A DNA stretch of 64,000 nt, taken from positions 57,032,107 to 57,096,106 of the forward strand of contig NC_134829.1 in assembly GCF_004210375.1 (NCBI RefSeq), read 5' to 3'. Made by a program: the position numbers and the translations under genes. The notes beneath the pieces were generated by a model. It was not told the origin of the DNA, ran no database searches, and was given only the letters and a program-made list of their open reading frames with translations. Origin of the DNA: Tachypleus tridentatus. Its lineage: Eukaryota > Arthropoda > Merostomata > Xiphosura > Limulidae. This document shows positions 32,970 to 47,300 of the stretch, piece by piece (the stretch's first letter is position 1; every line of letters begins with the position of its first letter).

Positions 32970-33105
32970 CTTTTACTATCATATATTTTTGCGCTGACAC
33001 TGTCTGAAATGACGGAGCATCGGCTGAAACTTCACAACGAAAAAGTCCATCTGTTGATGGATTTACTCCACGCATAAATACCGCACGCTCATCGGAAAGA
33101 CTGAC
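32970..33105 (-). CDS. Internal exon of a Beaten path (Beat)-like immunoglobulin-domain protein
   Basis: On the minus strand an acceptor (atcatttttaaacag) and a consensus donor (AAAAG|gtaaga) enclose 136 bases, open in phase 0 for 45 codons plus one base. The product has VSLSDERAVFMRGVNPSTDG, then LFRCEVSADAPSFQTVSAQK and YMIVK. This is the second half of an immunoglobulin domain: the hydrophobic-x-x-V-x-x-x-x-x-G-x-aromatic-x-C block carries the second disulfide cysteine. The string CEVSADAPSFQTV is characteristic of insect and chelicerate Beat proteins, secreted or membrane ligands of Side receptors in axon guidance. The exon that would carry the first cysteine and the WYK motif should lie at higher coordinates but is not seen in this window; neither is the next domain at lower coordinates. 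Introns must therefore be long. The opposite-strand 86-codon frame is a shadow. Confidence 0.82.
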
Positions 33106-34390
33106 CTGTTTAAAAATGATCCAGATAAGTTGTATTGTTTCCACCGTTTGTCTCGTGTCTAGGCTACTTTTCAATTTCTACAAATATATTGCAATATTAT
33201 ACGTTTTTTTAAGACTGTATTTTCTTTGAACCATTGTTCATTGAGAAAAAAAAATCACACCAGCATATCTTTGAGTCCTTACGTTCGAATGTGCAACTAA
33301 TTTTGTATTTAAAAAGTTTTATCTGAACTATGCCACATTAAAACATGGTTCTGGAGTTATTACCGAATCTGTTAGCAAACAATAGACGCGTATATAGATG
33401 AAAATATTATCGTTCTGCGCACTTTCACGTAAGAGAAGTGTGGCCTGCGCAGTGAACAAACAAGCAAGCAAACAAAAATAGAGATTTTTACTTTTTTACA
33501 TGTAGACGATCAATCTGCAGTGTTACAATGATGCTATAAAGATGTAATACAATATATATAATGAATCTGCAGTGTTACAATGATGCTATAAAGATGTAAT
33601 ACAATATATATAATGAACCTGCAGTGATTTTAATGTTTGGAAAGATATAATGATATCCTTTGTATCTAATATAATTATTGGATTAATAAATTAATTATAA
33701 TTTAAAAAAAGGAAAACTAAACATAAAGTAGATTGACCCTAAGGCTATAGTATTATTCTGAATATTAAAAAAGGTACATGTAAAGGGGAACAGGTCTCCA
33801 CTGAGAACCTTTGACATGTTATCTGTGTTACATTTTCACAGATTAAGCTCGAACGAAACTGTCATCTCGCAGGTTTCTTTGACTTATTTGAAAGAGATGA
33901 CTTGGTTACTTAATCAATAGGGTAGGTTAAAGATTATTGTTATAACAGGTTAACTTTAAATTAGTTTAGTTTCCCATTTCACTCGATAAGAACACGTGTG
34001 ATGACCCTGTCATGTTGCTAATTAACAATTAATTAATCCATAATTAAACTTGTCTTCTACAGAAGTTATCGGTATCGAACCAGCTTTTGTTTTCAACAAT
34101 TATGTATCATCAGTATTCTACTTGTTTGTCACAACTAGCTCCTTCCTCTTGGTTCTGTATCAGTTTACCTTACCACAAATTACTTGTGTAGAGATTTTAA
34201 ATTGATGTTCAAAGTATGTACAATATTTTTTTCAGACAGATATCAACGTTGTACAAACAATGTTATTTTATATAGAATGGAGTAACGTTTTGAATTTTTT
34301 TAAAAAAGTGTACACCTTTTTCCGTGCGAAAACTTAGCATGATCTTCGTGGGATATAAAAACATTATTTAGTCTCGAAAATTAAACAAGT
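33106..34390. other. Probable intron or intergenic DNA, with one small tandem duplication
   Basis: Contains the 52-bp repeat at 33513-33625. An acceptor-like ttacattttcacag (ending about 33840) precedes GC-richer sequence with two frames open for about 22-25 codons; there is no other evidence of an exon. Confidence 0.5.
33513..33625. repeat. 52-bp tandem duplication, 2.2 copies
   Basis: aatctgcagtgttacaatga plus tgctataaagatgtaataca and atatatataatg occurs twice without change, followed by the start of a third copy (aacctgcagtg). The lack of differences indicates a recent duplication. Confidence 0.93.
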
Positions 34391-34669
34391 TGGGTTTGTA
34401 TTTCACGCAAAACTACTCGAGGACTATCTGCGCTAGCCGTCCCTAATTTAGCAGTGTAAGACTAGAAGGAAGGCAGCTAGTCATCACTACACACCGCCCA
34501 CCACCGCCAAGTATAGTAACACCATCACCACCCATTGACCGTAACATTATAACGCTACCACGGCTGAAAGGGCAGGCATGTTTGAGGTGACAGGGATTCG
34601 AACCCGCGTCCTTCGGATTACGAGTCGAGTGCCTTAGCCACCTGACCATGCCGGGACAATGTAACAAGT
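34384..34669 (-). mobile_element. tRNA-derived SINE (family 1)
   Basis: The body is about 34393-34657. On the minus strand the head gtcccggcatggtcaggtgg has B-box-like cgcgggttcgaatccc and a core with an internal rearrangement near 34487-34525 (accgcccaccaccgccaag, caccatcaccaccc). A 7-base direct repeat aacaagt at 34384-34390 and 34663-34669 may be the target-site duplication. The 74-codon minus-strand frame is only the SINE head read as protein. Confidence 0.9.
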
Positions 34670-35265
34670 AGAGAAGCCATTATAAAATGTTTTTACAATC
34701 ACTAGTTTGTTTCTATTAATTTTAGTGCTATATTATGCAAGGCTGCAGTGAAATTGGCCACAGGCTTCCTTTCACGGCTCTTTGTTCTTTAATTTATGCA
34801 AATATAATAATTAGCTTTTTCACAAAATTTACATTTTTTATTTCAATATTCAAACCTAAACCTCCTGAAGAGAAAAGCTATTTAAGTAAAGTATAGAAAT
34901 GTTTGAACCACAGCTGAGATGATTGTTTACCTGTTCGAGGCGTGTTGGTCGCCATATCTAAACTTTTAAACCAAGAGGTCAAAGTAAGAGTCCCGTTCCA
35001 ACGAAAACAACCTGTTGATCACAGTAAGAGACCATAGATCTTTTATAATAATATTATCCAAATTCAACTGTTCGATTAGATAACTCAACTGTTCGTGGTT
35101 GGTGCTGTTGATTATTTGTTTTCTTTCTAATCAACCACTTCAAAATTAAGGACTGCTATTTGTATACAGTTTTACGCAGCTTTGGGGAAAAATCTGACGT
35201 AATTATGATTCATTTTAGTCACATGTCGATCCAACAAAATGAGAAACAAAATGTGCTTAACGAAT
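34670..35265. other. AT-rich unique DNA, no gene recognised
   Basis: Nothing recognisable between the SINE and the next SINE fragment. Confidence 0.5.
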
Positions 35266-35380
35266 GTGTTGCTGCGTTTCCTTATAGCAATAAGTTACCA
35301 GCTGTGGTGTTAACAGAAGGAAATCGAACCCCTGATTTTAGCGTTGTAAGTCTCAAGACTTACCGCTGTCCTGGGATAGC
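35266..35380 (-). mobile_element. tRNA-derived SINE (family 2) abutting the start of the 42-bp satellite
   Basis: On the minus strand: head tcccaggacagcggtaagtc, tacaacgctaaaatcagggg, B-box-like gggttcgatttcc, and a tail containing ttgctataaggaaacgc, the same order as the copy at 16820-16933. The head end is immediately followed (from 35381) by satellite sequence aagagaatagcaagtaatgt. Confidence 0.8.
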
Positions 35381-38300
35381 AAGAGAATAGCAAGTAATGT
35401 CACTATATTAACACTTCACAACAAGAGAATAGCTAATAATGTTAGTATAGTTACACCTCACGACCAGAGAATAGCTAGTAATGTAAGTACATTAACACAT
35501 CACGACGAGAAAATAGTTAGTAAGGTTAGTATAGTAACACCTCACGACGAAAGAATAGCCAGTAATATCAGTCTAGTAACACCTCACAACATCAGAATAG
35601 CAGGTTATTTTAGTATAGCAACAATTCACGACGAGAAAATAGCTAGTAATGTCAGTACTGTAACACCTCACTACGAGATAATAGTTAGTAATGTCAGTTT
35701 AGTAACACCTCACAACAAGAGAATAGCTAGTAATGACAGTTTAGTAACACCTCACGACGAGAGAATAGCTAGTAATGTTAGTATAGTAACACCTCACGAC
35801 GAGAAAATAGCTTGTAATGTTAGTAGAGTAACACCTCACAACGAAAGAATAGCCAGTAATGTCAGTATAGTAACACCTGAATACGAGAGAAAAATTATTA
35901 ATGTTTGTATTCTAACACCTCACGACGAGAGAATAGCATGTAATGTCACTACTGTAACACATCAAGACGAGAGAAGAGCCAGTAATGTCCCTATAGCAAC
36001 ACTTCACGACGAAAGAATAGGTAGTAATGTTAGTATTGTAACACCTCACAACGAGAGAATAGCTAGTAATGTCACTATAGTAACAGCTCACGACGAGAGA
36101 AATCTGGTAATGCTAGTATAGTAACACCTCAAGACAAGAGAATAGCTTGTGATGTCACAATAGAAACACCTTACGACAAAAGAATAGATAGTTATGTTGG
36201 TATAGTATAATCTCACTTCAAGAGAACAGCTTGTAATGTCAGTATAGTAACACCTCACGACGAGAGAAGAGCTAGTAATATCAGTATAGTAACACCTCAC
36301 GACATGAGAATCGCTAGTAATGTTAGCAGAGAAAGACCTCACTACGAGAGAATACCCAGTAATGTCAGTCTAGTAACACCTCACAACTTAAGAAAAGCTG
36401 GTAATGTTAGTATAGTAAGACTTCACGACGAGAGAATAGCTAGTAATGTCACTATATTATTACTTCACTACAAGAGAATAGCTAGTAATGTTTGTATAGA
36501 AACTCCTGACGACGAAAAAATAGTTAGGAATGTTAATATAGTAACACCTCACAACAAGAGAATAGCTAGTAATATCAGAATAGTAACACCTCACGACGAG
36601 AGAATAGCTAGAAATGTTTGTATAGAAACACCTGATAACGAGAGAATAGCTAGTAATGTCAGTATAGTAACACTTCACGACGAGAGAATAGCTAGTAATG
36701 TCACTATATTATTACTTCACTACAAGAGAATAGCTAGTAATGTTTGTATAGAAACTCCTGACGACGAAAAAATAGTTAGGAATGTTAATATACTAACACC
36801 TCACAACAAGAGAATAGCTAGTAATATCAGAATAGTAACACCTCACGACGAGAGAATAGCTAGAAATGTTTGTATAGAAACACCTGATAACGAGAGAATA
36901 GCTAGTAATGTCAGTATAGTAACACATCACGATGAGAAAATGCTAGTTATATTTGTATAGTCACATTTCACCACGAGAGAATAGCTAGTAATGTCAGTAT
37001 AGTAACACCTTACGACGAGAGAATAGCTGGTTATGTTAGTATAGTAACACTTCATGACCCGAGAATAGCCAGTAATATCAATATAGTAACACCTCAGGTT
37101 GAGAGAATAGCTTAAAATGTTAGTATGATAATACTTCACGACAAGAGAATACCTAGTAATATCAGTATAGTAACATATCACGAGGAGAAAATAGCTGGTT
37201 ATATTTGTATCGTCACATTTCACGACGAGAGAATAGACAGTAATGTCAGTATAGTAACACCTCGGGACGAGAAAATTGTTTTTAATGTAAGTATAGTAAC
37301 ACATCACAACAAGAGAACAGCTGGTAATGTCAGTATAGTAACACCTCACGATGAGAGAATAGCTTTTAATATTAGTATAGTATCACCGGAAGACGAGAGA
37401 ATAGCTAGAATGTTAATATAGTAACACCTCAAGACCAGAGAATAGCTATTAATGTTAGTGTAGTAACACTTCACGAGGATATAACAGCTAGTAATGTTAA
37501 TATAGTAACACCTCACAACAAGAGAATAACTAGTAATGTTGGTATAGTAATACCTCACGACGAGAGAATTGCTAGTAATGTCAGTATAGTAACATTTCAC
37601 GACGAGAGAATAACTAGTGTTTAGTATTATAACACCTCACGACGATAGAATATCTATAAATGTCAGTATAGTAACACCTAACCACGAGAGAAGAGCCAGT
37701 AATGTCACTATAGTAAGACTTCACGACGAGAGAATAGCTAGTAATATCAGTATAGTAACACCTCAGTACGAAACAATAGCTATTGATGTTACTATAGTAA
37801 CACCTCACGACTAGAGAATAGCTAGTAATGTCAGTATAGTGAAACCTTACGTCAAAAGAATAGATATGTTGGTATAGTATAATCTCAGAACAAGAGAATA
37901 TCTGGTAATATCAATATAGTATCACCTCACGACGAGAGAATAGATAGTAATGTGACTATAGTAATACGTGGCCACGAGAGAATAGCTTGTAATGTTACTA
38001 TAGTAACCCTTTACGACGAGAGAATAGCTATTAATGTTAGTAAGTAATACCTCATAGCGAGTGAATAGTTAGTAATGTCAGTATAGTAAAACTTCACGAC
38101 GAGAAAATATATAGTAATGTCAGTATAACAACACTTCACGACGAGAAAATTGCTAGTAATGTTACTATAGAAAGACCTCACAACGAGAGAATAGCCAGTA
38201 ATGTCAGACTAGTAACACCTCACAACTTCAGAATAGCTTGTAATGTTAGTATAGCAACACTTCACGAAGAGAAAAGAGCTAGTATTGTCAGTACTATAAT

Positions 38301-41300
38301 ACCTCACTACGAGAAAATAGTTAGTTATGTCAGTTTAGTTACACCCACAATAAGAGAATAGCTAGTAATGTCAGTTTAGTGACACCTTCGACAAGGTAAT
38401 AGCTTGTAATGTTGGTACAGTGACACTTTACGACAAGAGAATACCTAGTAATGTAAGTATAGTAACACTTCACGACGAGTGAATAGCTAGTAATGTTTGT
38501 ATAGTAACAACTCACCAGAAGAGTATAGCTGGTAATGTGTGTATAGTAACACCTCACGACGAAAGAATAGCCAGTAATGTCAGTCTAGTAACACCTCACA
38601 ACTTCAGAAAAGCTGGTAATGTTAGAATAGTAACACTTCACTACGAGAGAATAGCTAGTAATAATTGTAAAGAAACACCTGACGACGAAAAAACAGTTAG
38701 AAATGTTAATATAATAACACCTCACGACGAGAGAATAGCTTGTAATGTTAGTATAGTAACACCTTTAAGCAAGAGAATAGCTTGTAATGTTCGTATAGTA
38801 TCAAGTGACTACGAGAGAATAGCCAGTAATGTCAGTATTGTAACACCTCACAAATAGAGAAGAGCTTGTATTGTCAGTATAGTAACACTTCACGACGAGA
38901 GAATAGATAGTAATGTTAGAGTAGTGACACCTCACACCGAGAATATAGCTAGATATGTTAGTATAGTAACACCTCACGACGAAAGATTAGCTAGTAACGT
39001 CAGTATAGTAACCTCTCACAACGCGAGAATAGCCAGTAATATCAGCATTGTAACACCTGATAACGAGAGAATAATTAGTAATGTTTGTATAGCAAAACCT
39101 CACGACGAGAGAATAGCTAGTAATGTCAGTATTGTAACACCTCACGACATGAGAATAGATAGTGATGTCAGTATAGAAATACCTCACAACGAAAGAATAG
39201 CTGGTAATGTCAGTATAGTAACACTTCACGGCGAAAGAATAGCTGGTAATGTCAGTATAGTAACACCTTACGACGAAAGAATATATAGTAATGTGGGTAT
39301 AGTATAATCTCACAACAAGAGAATAGCTGGTAATGTCAGTATAGTAACACCTCATGACGATAGAACAGCTAGTAATGTTAATATGTTATCACCTCACGAC
39401 GAGAGAATAGCTAGTAATGTTAGTAGAGTAACACTTCATGACCAGAGAATGGCCAGTAATATCAATATAGTAACACCTCAGGACGAGAGAATAGCTTGTA
39501 ATGTTAGTATGGTAATATTTCACGACGAGAGAATAGCGAGTAATATCAGTATAGTAACACCTTATAATGAGAGAATAGCTAGTAATGTTGGTATAGTAAG
39601 AAGTCACTACGAGAGAATAGCTAGTAATGTCAGTATTGTAACACCTCACGATGAGACAATAGATACTAATGTCAGTATAATAACACCTCACGACAAGAGA
39701 ATGCTAGTGATGTCAGTATAGAAATATCTCACAACGAGAGAATAGCTAGTAATGTCAGTATAGTAACACCTTACGACGATATAATAGCTAGTAATGATAA
39801 TATAGTAACACCTCACAACAAGAAAATAACTAGTAATGTTGGTATAGTAACACCTCACGACGAGAGAATAGCTAGTAATGTCAGTCTAGTAATACCTCAT
39901 AACTTCAGAAAAACTGGTAATGTTAGTATAGTAACACTTCACAACGAGAGAATAGCTAGTATTGTCACTATATTAACACTTCACGACGAGAGAATAGCTA
40001 GTAATGTTTGTATCAAAACACCTGACGACGAGAGAATAGTTAGAAATGTTAGTATAGTAACACCTCACAACAAGAGAATATCTAGTGAGGTCAATATAGT
40101 AACACCTCACGACGAGGGAATAGCTAGTAATGTCAGTATAACAACACCTCACGACGAGAGAATTGCTAGTAATGTCAGTATAGTAACACTTCACGACGAT
40201 ATAATAGCTATTAATGTTAATATAGTAACACCTCACAACTAAAGAATAACTAGTAATGTTGGTATAGTAACACCTCACAACGAGAGAATAGCTAGTAATG
40301 TCAGTATAGTAACACCTCACAACAAGAGAATAGCTAGTAATGTCAGTATAGTAACAACTCATAAAGAGACAATAACTAGTAATGTCAGTTTAGTGACACT
40401 TCACGAAGAGAGAATAGCTAGTAATGTTAGTATAGAAAGACCTCACTACGAGAGAATACCCAGTAATGTCACTCTAGTAACACCTCACAACTTCAGAATA
40501 GGTGGTAATGTTAGTATAGCAACACTTCAAGACGAGAAAATAGCTAGTAACGTCAGAACTGTAATAGCTCACTATGAGAGAATAGTTAGTACTGTTAGTT
40601 TAGTGTCACCTCACTACGAAAGAATAGATAGTAATGTTGCTATAGTATAATCTCACAAAAAGAGAATAGCTGGTAATGTCAGTATAGTAACACCTCACGA
40701 CCATAGAACAGCTAGTAATATCAATATAGTAACACCTCAGGACGATAGAATAGCTTGTAATGTTAGTATGGTAATATTTCACGACAAGAGAATAGCTAGT
40801 AATATCAGTATAATAACACATCTCAAGAACAGAATAGCTGATAATACAAGTATAGTAAAAACTCACGATGAGAGAATAGCTTGTAATATTAGTATAGTAT
40901 CACCGGAAGACGAGAGAATAGCTAGTAATGTTAATATAGTAAGACCTCAAAACAACAGAATACCAAGAAATATTAGTGTAGTAACACCTCACATTAAGAG
41001 AATGGCCAGTAATGTCAGTATAGTAAATCCTCACGACGAGAGAATAGCTACTAATGTCAGTATACTAACACCTCATGACGAGAAAATAGCTAGTAATGTC
41101 ACCATATTAACATTTTACGACGAGAGAATAGCCAGTAATGTTAGTATAGTAACACCTCACCCGAGAGAATAGGTAGTAATTTTAGTATAGTAACATCTCA
41201 TGACAAATGAATAGCTAGTAAAGTCAGTATAGTAATTGATTTCACTACGAGAGAATAGTTAGTAATGTCAGTTTAGTAACATCTCACAACAAGAGAATAG

Positions 41301-44300
41301 CTCTTAATGTTAGTATAGTAACACCTTACAACAAGAGAATATCTAGTAATGTTAGTATAGTAACACCACACGACGAGAGAATAGCTAGTAATGTTAGTAT
41401 AGTAGCATCTCACGACGAGAGAACAGCTAGTAATGTCACTATATTAACACTTCACGACGAGAGAATAGCTAGTAATGTCAGTATAGTATCACCTCAAAAC
41501 GAAAGAATATCTAGTAATGTCATTATGGTCACACTTCACGACGAAAGAATAGCGAGAAATGTTAGTATAGTAACACCTCATGACGAAAGAATAGCTAGTA
41601 ATGTCAGTATAGTAACACCTCAAGACGAGAGAATAGCGAGTAATGATTGTATAGTAACACCTCATGACGAGAGTATAGTTAGATATGTCAGTATAGTAAC
41701 ACCTCACGACGAGAGAATAGCTCTTAATGTTAGTATAGTAACACCACACAAGAAGATAATATCTAGTAATAATAGTATAGTAACACCTCACCACAAGAGA
41801 ATAGTTAGAAATGTAAATATAGTAACACCTCACAACAAGAGAATGGTTAGTAATGTTTGTATAGAAACACCTGACGACAAGAGAATAGCTAGCAATGTCA
41901 GTATAGTAACACCTCATGACGAGAGAATAGCAAGTAATGACTGTATAATAACATTTCACAACGAGAAAATAGCTAGTAATGTCAAAACTGTAACATCTCA
42001 CAAGAAGAGAATATTTAGTAATGTTAGAATAGTAACACCTCACGACGAAATAATAGCTTGTAATGTTAGTATAGTAACATCTTGCGACAAGAGAATAGCC
42101 AGTAATGTCAGTATAGTAACACCTCATAACGAGAGAATAATTAGTAATGTTTGTAAAGGAACACTTCACGACGAGAAAATAACTAGTAATGTCAGTATAG
42201 TAACACCTCACGACGAGAGAAGAGCCAGTAATGTCACTATAGTAACACTTCACGACGAAAGAATAGCTAGTACTGTCAGTATAGTAACACCTCACAACAA
42301 AACAATAGCTTGCAATGTTAGTATAAAAATACCTCACGACGATAGAATAGCTTTTAATATTAGTATAGTAACACCTCACAAGAAGAGAATATCTAGTAAT
42401 GTTAGTATAGTAACACCTCACGACGAGAGAATAGCTAGTAATGTTAGTATAGTAACACCTCACAAGAAGAGAATATCTAGTAATGTTAGTATAGTAACAC
42501 CTCACGACGAGAGAATAGCTAGTAATGTTAGAATAGTAACACCTCACGACGAAATAATAGCTTGTAATGTTAGAATAGTAACACTTTACGACGAGAGAAT
42601 AGCTTTTAATGTTAGTATAGCAACACCTTGCGACAAGAGAATAGCTTGTAATGTTAGTATAGTAACACCTGACCACGAGTGAATAGCTAGTAATGTTTGT
42701 ATAGTCACAACTCACGACGAGAGAAGAGCTCGTAATGTTAGTATAGTAACACCTCACGACGAGAGAATAGCTAGTAATTTCAGTATAATAACACATCGCA
42801 AGGAAAGAATAGCTAGTAATGTTAGTGTAGAAATACCTCACGACGAGAGAATAGCTAGAAATGTTAGTATTGTAATACCTCACAACCAAAGAATAGCTAG
42901 TAATGTCCGTATAGTATAACCTCACGACGATAAAATAGCTAGTATTGTCAGTATAGTAACACTTCACGACGATAGAATATCTAGCAATGATAGTATAGTA
43001 ACACCTTACGACGAGAGAATAGCTAAAAATGTTAGTATAGTAACACTTCACGACGATAGAATAGCTAGTAATGTCACTATATTAAAACTTTACGACGATG
43101 GAATAGCTAGTAATGTTAGCATAGTAACATCTCATCCGAGAGAATAGCTACTAATGTCAGTATAATAACATTTCAACATTTCACGACGATAGAATGTTAG
43201 TAATGTCAGTATAGTAGCACCTCACGACAACAGAATAGATAGTAATGTCACTATATTAACACTTGACGACGAGAGAATAGCGAGTAATGTCAGTTTAGTA
43301 ACACCTCACAACAAGAGAATAGCTAGTAATGTCAGTTTAGTGACGAGAGAATAGCTATTAATGTTAGTATATTTAATCTTACGACGATTGAAGAGCTAGT
43401 AATGTTGGTAGAGTAACACCTCACCACGAAAGAATAGCTTGTAATGTTAGTATGGTCACACCTTACGACGAGAGAATACCTAGTAATGTTAGTATAGTAT
43501 CACCTCACAACGAAAGAATAGCTAGCATTGTCATTATAGTAACACCTGACGACGAGAGAATACGAGTAATGTTAGTATTGTAACACCTCATGACGAGAGA
43601 ATAGCTAGTATGTAAGTATAGTGACACCTCACAACGAGAGTATAGCAAGTTATGTCAGTATAGTAACACCTCATCACGAGACAATAATTAGTAAAGTTTG
43701 TATAGCAAACAAGACGATGTTTGTATTGCTTCTAATTTTAGTGTATACTAACACCTCACGACTAGAGAATAGCTAGAAATGTCGGTATAGTAACGAGAGA
43801 ATAGCCAGTAATGTCAGTATAGTAACACCTCATCACGAGAAAATAATTAGTAATGTTTCTATAGCAACACTTCACGACGGGAGAATAACTAGTAATATTA
43901 GTATAGTAACACTTTACGACGAAAGAATATCTAGTAATGTTAGTATTTTAACACCTCACAACGAGAGAAGAGCTAGTAATGTCATTATAGTCACACTTCA
44001 CGACTAGTGAATAGCGAGTAATGTTAGTATAGTATCACCTCATGACGAGAGAACAGCTATTAATTATAGTATAGTCACACCTCACTACGAGAGAATAGTG
44101 AGTAATGTTAGTATAGTAACACCTCATGACAAGACAATAGCTAGTAATGTAAGTATAGTGACACTTCACACCGACAGTATAACTGGATATGTCAATATAG
44201 TAACTCTTCACGACGAAAGAATAGCTAGTAATGACAGTATAGTAACACATTACAACAAAAGAATAGCTAGTAATGTAAATATAGTAACGAGAGAATAGCT

Positions 44301-47300
44301 AGTAATGTCAGTATAGTAACACATTACAACAAAAGAATAGCTAGTAATGTAAATATAGTAACGAGAGAATAGCCACTAATGTCAGTATTGTAACACGTCA
44401 CGACGAGAGAAGAACCGGTAATGTCACTATAGTAACATCTCACGACGAGAGAATAGCGAGGATTTGAGTATAGTAACACCTCATGACGAGACAATAGCGA
44501 GTAATGTCAGTATAGTAACACTTAACGATGATAGAATAGCTAGTAATGTTAGTATAGAAGCACCTCACAATAAGAGAATAGCTAGTAATTTTAGTATAGT
44601 GACACCTCACGACGAGAGAATACCTAGTAATGTCAGTATAATAAAACTTCACGACGAGAGAATAGCTAGTAATGTAAGTATAGTAACACCTCACAACGAG
44701 AGAATAGCGAGTAATGTAAGTATAGTAACACCTCACAACGAGTGAAGAGCTAGTAATGTTAGAATAGCAACACTTCACGACGAGAGAATAGCTTGTAATG
44801 TCAGTATAGTAACACCTCATGTCGAGAGAATAGCTAGAAATATCAGTATAGTAACATTTCACGAATAGAGAATAGCTAGTAATGTCAGTATAGTAGCACC
44901 TCACGACGAGAGAACAGCTAGTAATGTCACTATATTAACACTTCACGACGAGAAAATAGCTATTAATTTCAGTATAGTATCACCTCACAACGAAAAAATA
45001 GCAAGTAATGTTATTATAGTAACACTTCACGACGAGAAAATAGCGAGTAATGTGAGTACAGTAACTCCTCATGACGAGTTAATAGCAAGTAATGATAGTA
45101 TAGTAACACCTCATCACAAAAGAATAATTAATAATGTTTGTATAGCAACACTTCACCACGAGAGAATAGCTCGTTATTTTAGTATAATGACTCCTAACAC
45201 CGAGAGAATAGCGAGTTATGTCAGTTTAGTAACACCTCACATCGAGAGAATATCTAGTATTGTTAGTATAGTAACACCTAACGACGATAGAAGATCTAGT
45301 AATATTAGTATAGTAGCACCTCACATTGAGAGAATAGCTAGTAATATCAGTATAGTAACATTTCACGAATAGAGAATAGCTAATAATGTCAATATAGTAA
45401 CAACTCACGACGAGAGAATGGCGAGTAATGTCAGTATAGTAACACCTCACGACGAGAGAATAGCTAGTAATTTTAATATTGTAACACCTCACGACGAGAG
45501 AATAGCTAGAAATGTCAGTATAGTAACACCTCATGACGAGAGAATAGCTAGTAATTTCAGTATACTAACTCTCCACGACGAGTTAATAGCAAGTAATGAT
45601 AGTATAGTAACATCTCATCACAAAAGAATAATTAATAATGTTTGTATAGCAACACTTCACCACGAGAGAATAGCTCGTAATTTTAGTATAATGACACCTA
45701 ACACCGAGAGAATAGCGAGTTATGTCAGTTTAGTAACACTTTACGACTAGAAAATAGCTAGTATTGTTAGTATAGTAACACCTCACATCGAGAGAATATC
45801 TAGTATTGTTAGTATAGTAACACCTAACGACGATAGAAGATCTAGTAATATTAGTATAGTAGCACCTCACATTGAGAGAATAATTTGTAATGTCAGTATA
45901 GTAACACCTCACGATGAGAAAATATCTAAATGTCAGTATAGTAACACTTCACGACGAGACAATAGCTAGTTATGTCGGTGTAGTAACACCTCACAACGAG
46001 AGAATAGCTAGTAATGTCAGTGTAGTAACACTTTACGACGAGAAAATACCTTCTAATGTTAGTATTGCGATACGTTACTACGGGAGAAGAGCTAGTAATC
46101 TTGTTATAGTAAAACCTCACGACGAGAGAATAGCTAGTAATGTCAGTATAGTAACACTTCACGACGAGAGAATTGTTAGTAATGTCAGTATAATAACATG
46201 TCTCAACGAGAGAATAGCTAGTTATGTCAGTATAGTAACACATCACGACGAGAGAATAGCTGGTAATATTAGTATAGTAAACTTCACGACGAGAGAATAG
46301 CTAGTAATGTCAGTATAGTAACACATGACGACGAGAGAGTAGCTTGTAATGTCAGTATAGTAACACCTCACAACGAGAAAATAGTTTGTTATGTCAGTAT
46401 AGTAACACTTCACGATGAGAAAATATCTGGTAATGTCAGTATAGTAACACTTCTCGACGAGAGAATAGCTTGTAATGTCACTATATTAACACTTCACTAT
46501 TAGAGAATAGGAAGTAATGTTTGTATAGTAACACCTGACGACGAGAGAATAACTACTAATGTCAGTATAGCAACACGTAATTACGAGAGAATAGCAAGTA
46601 ATGTCAGTATAGTAACACCTCACGGCGAGAGAATGGCTAGTAATGTCAGTATAGTAATACTTCACGACAAGAAAATAACTAGTGATGTTAGTATTGTAAC
46701 ACCTCACAACAAGAGAATAGCTAGTAATATTAGTATAGTAACACCTCACAACGAGAGAATAACTCATAATGTCAGTATAGTAACACTTCACGACGAGAAA
46801 ATAGCTAGTAATGTCAGTATAATAACACTTTACGACGAGAGAATAGCTAGTAATGTTGGTATAGTAACCCTTCACGACAAGAGAACAGCTAGTACTGTTA
46901 GTATAGTAACACCTAACAACGAGAGAATAGCTAGTAATGTCAGTATAGTAACACTTCACGACGAGAGAATAGCTAGTAATGTCAGTATAGTAACACTTCA
47001 CGACAAGAAAATAGCTAGTTATGTAAGTATAATAACTACTCTCAATGAGAGAATAGCTAGTAAAGTCAGTATAGTAACACTACACGACGATAGAATAGCT
47101 TGTAATGTCACTATATTAACACTTCACCATAAGAGAATAGCTAGTAATGTCAGTATAGTACCACATTACGACGAGAGAATAGCTAGTAATGTTAGTATAG
47201 TATCCCTTCACGACAAGAGAATAGCTAGTATTTTTAGTATAGTAACACTTCACAACGAGAGAATAGCTAGTAATGTCAGTATAGTAACACTTCAAGACGA

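Noticed and set aside
33827..33930. Plus-strand exon after ttacattttcacag with two open frames of 22-25 codons
   Set aside because: Short, no donor or polyadenylation signal that decides the model, and two frames equally open.
41489..43051. 520-codon minus-strand open frame, and similar long frames throughout 35-48 kb
   Set aside because: They exist only because the 42-bp unit is 14 codons without a stop. Both strands are open, stops and indels are scattered, and unit variants change amino acids freely.
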